Position numbers and translations under genes: made by a program
Notes under the pieces: model-generated
What the model saw: the letters and a program-made list of their open reading frames with translations, nothing else
The model's database searches: none
What the model was told of the DNA's origin: nothing
Shown: positions 59,510 through 60,785 of the stretch, one piece after another
Layout: the number at the start of each line of letters is the position of its first letter
Numbering within the stretch: the stretch's first letter is position 1
Origin: an uncultured Phascolarctobacterium sp.
Lineage (GTDB): Bacteria > Bacillota > Negativicutes > Acidaminococcales > Acidaminococcaceae
Assembly (NCBI RefSeq): GCF_900770955.1
Contig: NZ_CAAGLX010000023.1
Coordinates: 1-60,785, forward strand
DNA length: 60,785 bases
Direction: 5' to 3'

Positions 59510-60625
59510 ATGGAAGAAACAAGACCCTTTGTAAGCTGGGACTTAGTCCACGATTTTATGGTAGACGTATTTGTTAAATACGGTGTTCCCGAAGAGGATG
59601 CCCGCATTTGTACAGACGTTCTGCTGGAAAGCGACAGACGCGGTATCGAAAGTCACGGCTGCAACCGCTTCAAGCCTATCTATCTGGATCGTATCAAAAA
59701 CGGTACTCTGCTGCCGAAAACCGAAATTGAAATTGTCAAGGATACTCCTTGTACTGTAGTTATGGATGCTCACAACGGCATGGGCATGGTTGCTTCTCAT
59801 AAGATGATGGAAATGCTGATTGAAAAGGCTTCCAAGTACGGTATGGCCGGCGGTACCATCTTTAATTCTACTCACTACGGCATTGCAGGCTACTGGACTA
59901 CTATGGCTGAAAAAGCCGGCATGATTGGTATTTCCGGTACTAATGCAAGACCTTCTGTTGCTCCTACCTTTGGTGTTGAGCCGATGATGGGCACCAACCC
60001 GCTGACCTTTACTATGCCTACCGATGAGGAATTCCCGTTCAACTTTGACTGCGCAACCAGCATTATCCAAAACGGCAAGATTGAGTTCTATGCCAGACAG
60101 GGCAAGGATACTCCGGCCGGTCTGGTAGTTGCTAAGGACGGCGGCACCATGACCGAATCCGCTACTATTCTGAAGGAAATGCGTGCAGGCAACGTTGCTC
60201 TGCTGCCGTTGGGCGGTCTGGGCGAAGAAACTGGCGGCTACAAGGGCTATGGCTTTACTACTATCGTAGAAATCCTGTCTGCTGCACTGGCAGGCGGTCC
60301 TTTCATGAAAGCACTGTCCGGTAAGGACGAAAACGGCAACAATGCTATGTATCATCTGGGCCACTTCTTCTTCGTTATCAACCCTGCATTCTTCATGGGC
60401 GTTGACACCTTCAAGAAAACTGCCGGCGATATCTGCCGCGGCCTGCGTAATTCCACCAAGGCTCCCGGTCAGGAACGCATTTACACTGCCGGCGAGAAGG
60501 AATATATGGCTTGGCTGGACAGAAAAGACAAGGGCGTACCGGTTGGCGAATCCATTCAGAAGGAATTCATTCAGCTTAGAGATGAGCTGGGCCTGACTCA
60601 GTATAAATTCCCGTTTGAAAAATAA
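59510..60625 (+). CDS. Ldh2/MDH2 family malate/L-lactate (ureidoglycolate) dehydrogenase
   Basis: 371 aa. It is an NAD(P)-dependent oxidoreductase of the Ldh family type 2 fold, unrelated to classical LDH. Seen: DVLLESDRRGIESHGCNRF with the catalytic histidine, NSTHYGIAGYWTTMAEKAGM, and GTNARPSVAPTFGVEPMMGT. NPLTFTMP, and GYKGYGFTTIVEILSAALAG further on, are also typical. The substrate may be malate, lactate, sulfolactate or ureidoglycolate. AAGGAGG precedes ATG. It is monocistronic, with a terminator right after it. Confidence 0.9.
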   Translation: MEETRPFVSWDLVHDFMVDVFVKYGVPEEDARICTDVLLESDRRGIESHGCNRFKPIYLDRIKNGTLLPKTEIEIVKDTPCTVVMDAHNGMGMVASHKMMEMLIEKASKYGMAGGTIFNSTHYGIAGYWTTMAEKAGMIGISGTNARPSVAPTFGVEPMMGTNPLTFTMPTDEEFPFNFDCATSIIQNGKIEFYARQGKDTPAGLVVAKDGGTMTESATILKEMRAGNVALLPLGGLGEETGGYKGYGFTTIVEILSAALAGGPFMKALSGKDENGNNAMYHLGHFFFVINPAFFMGVDTFKKTAGDICRGLRNSTKAPGQERIYTAGEKEYMAWLDRKDKGVPVGESIQKEFIQLRDELGLTQYKFPFEK

Positions 60626-60636
60626 TAAGCTATAAC

Positions 60637-60666
60637 AAAAGCCTGGGCGTTTGCTCAGGCTTTTTG
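60637..60666 (+). terminator. Terminator after the Ldh2-family gene
   Basis: AAAGCCTGGGC / GCTCAGGCTTT stem, then TTTT. Confidence 0.85.
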
Positions 60667-60674
60667 TTGTATAC

Positions 60675-60702
60675 AAAAACCCCGCCATTGTGGCGGGGTT
60701 AA
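60675..60702 (-). terminator. Terminator of a minus-strand gene beyond the right edge
   Basis: AACCCCGCCA, TTG, TGGCGGGGTT with T-rich sequence after it on the minus strand. It implies a convergent gene outside the window. Confidence 0.75.
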
Positions 60703-60785
60703 AAAGAGCTTAAGCGGTGAGTAAAGAAAAAGAACTCCTAATGTGATAATATACTAATGACCTGCCAGTCAAAGTAAAAAATACA

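Noticed and set aside
1..60785. CRISPR array, prophage or integrase-bearing element
   Set aside because: No spaced direct repeats, Cas genes, phage structural genes or integrase were found. The island at 49.5-56.5 kb has no visible recombinase or attachment repeats inside the window.

Overview
The window looks like a chromosome segment of an anaerobic, fermentative Gram-positive-lineage bacterium, most likely a member of the Negativicutes (Phascolarctobacterium/Acidaminococcaceae type). This is an inference. It rests on Firmicutes-style RNase J, short FtsK/SpoIIIE, an UPF0735-type ACT protein with hom-thrB, a CitAB/DcuSR-type two-component pair, an electron-bifurcating NfnAB pair and a nickel-type lactate racemase. 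No 16S rRNA is present to settle it. Most genes lie on the + strand, are of moderate G+C and have clear Shine-Dalgarno sites. Several important starts are TTG.

Layout. 0.2-1.1 kb: Rpn/PD-(D/E)XK nuclease. 1.3-16 kb: RNase J, FtsK, RodZ-like protein, YgiQ radical SAM protein, iron-type binding lipoprotein, RimO, CinA, DEAD-box helicase, and HflX with an unusual N-terminal JAMM-like motif. 16-20.4 kb: a PLP enzyme, TctB-TctA, and a yybP-ykoY (Mn2+) riboswitch controlling a CaCA exchanger. 20.5-24.5 kb: rpsB-tsf, MetQ, M20 peptidase. 24.5-29.3 kb: flavodoxin, lactate racemase, an LDH-family enzyme, Xaa-Pro peptidase, EF-P. 29.5-32.3 kb: ACT protein-hom-thrB and tRNA-Pro(GGG). 32.6-41.7 kb: a hypothetical protein, RF3, a two-component system, WecG-type transferase, Psd-PssA, GT2 glycosyltransferase, HAD phosphatase. 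41.9-47.1 kb: a methylthioadenosine/S-adenosylhomocysteine disposal operon (MTA phosphorylase, MtnA, AhcY, class II aldolase, MtaD deaminase) whose gene set fits the 'DHAP shunt' better than full methionine salvage. 47.1-49.3 kb: NfnA-NfnB.

49.5-56.5 kb is a compact, visibly AT-rich accessory operon: ribbon-helix-helix regulator, B12-type radical SAM protein, a 230-aa protein with a C-terminal helix-turn-helix, a PLD-nuclease/superfamily 2 helicase fusion, a 54-aa protein, a Rad50/DndD-like ATPase with a CxxC hook, and a 151-aa protein. Its genes overlap or nearly abut. It resembles a DNA-modification/restriction or defence module but lacks DndA/B/C, and it is the best candidate here for an undescribed system. 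Two small secreted proteins of similar base composition follow it.

57.5-60.8 kb: hairpin-rich intergenic DNA, a minus-strand DUF4160 two-gene unit, a secreted repeat protein, and an Ldh2-family malate/lactate dehydrogenase. A terminator for a minus-strand gene lies just inside the right edge.
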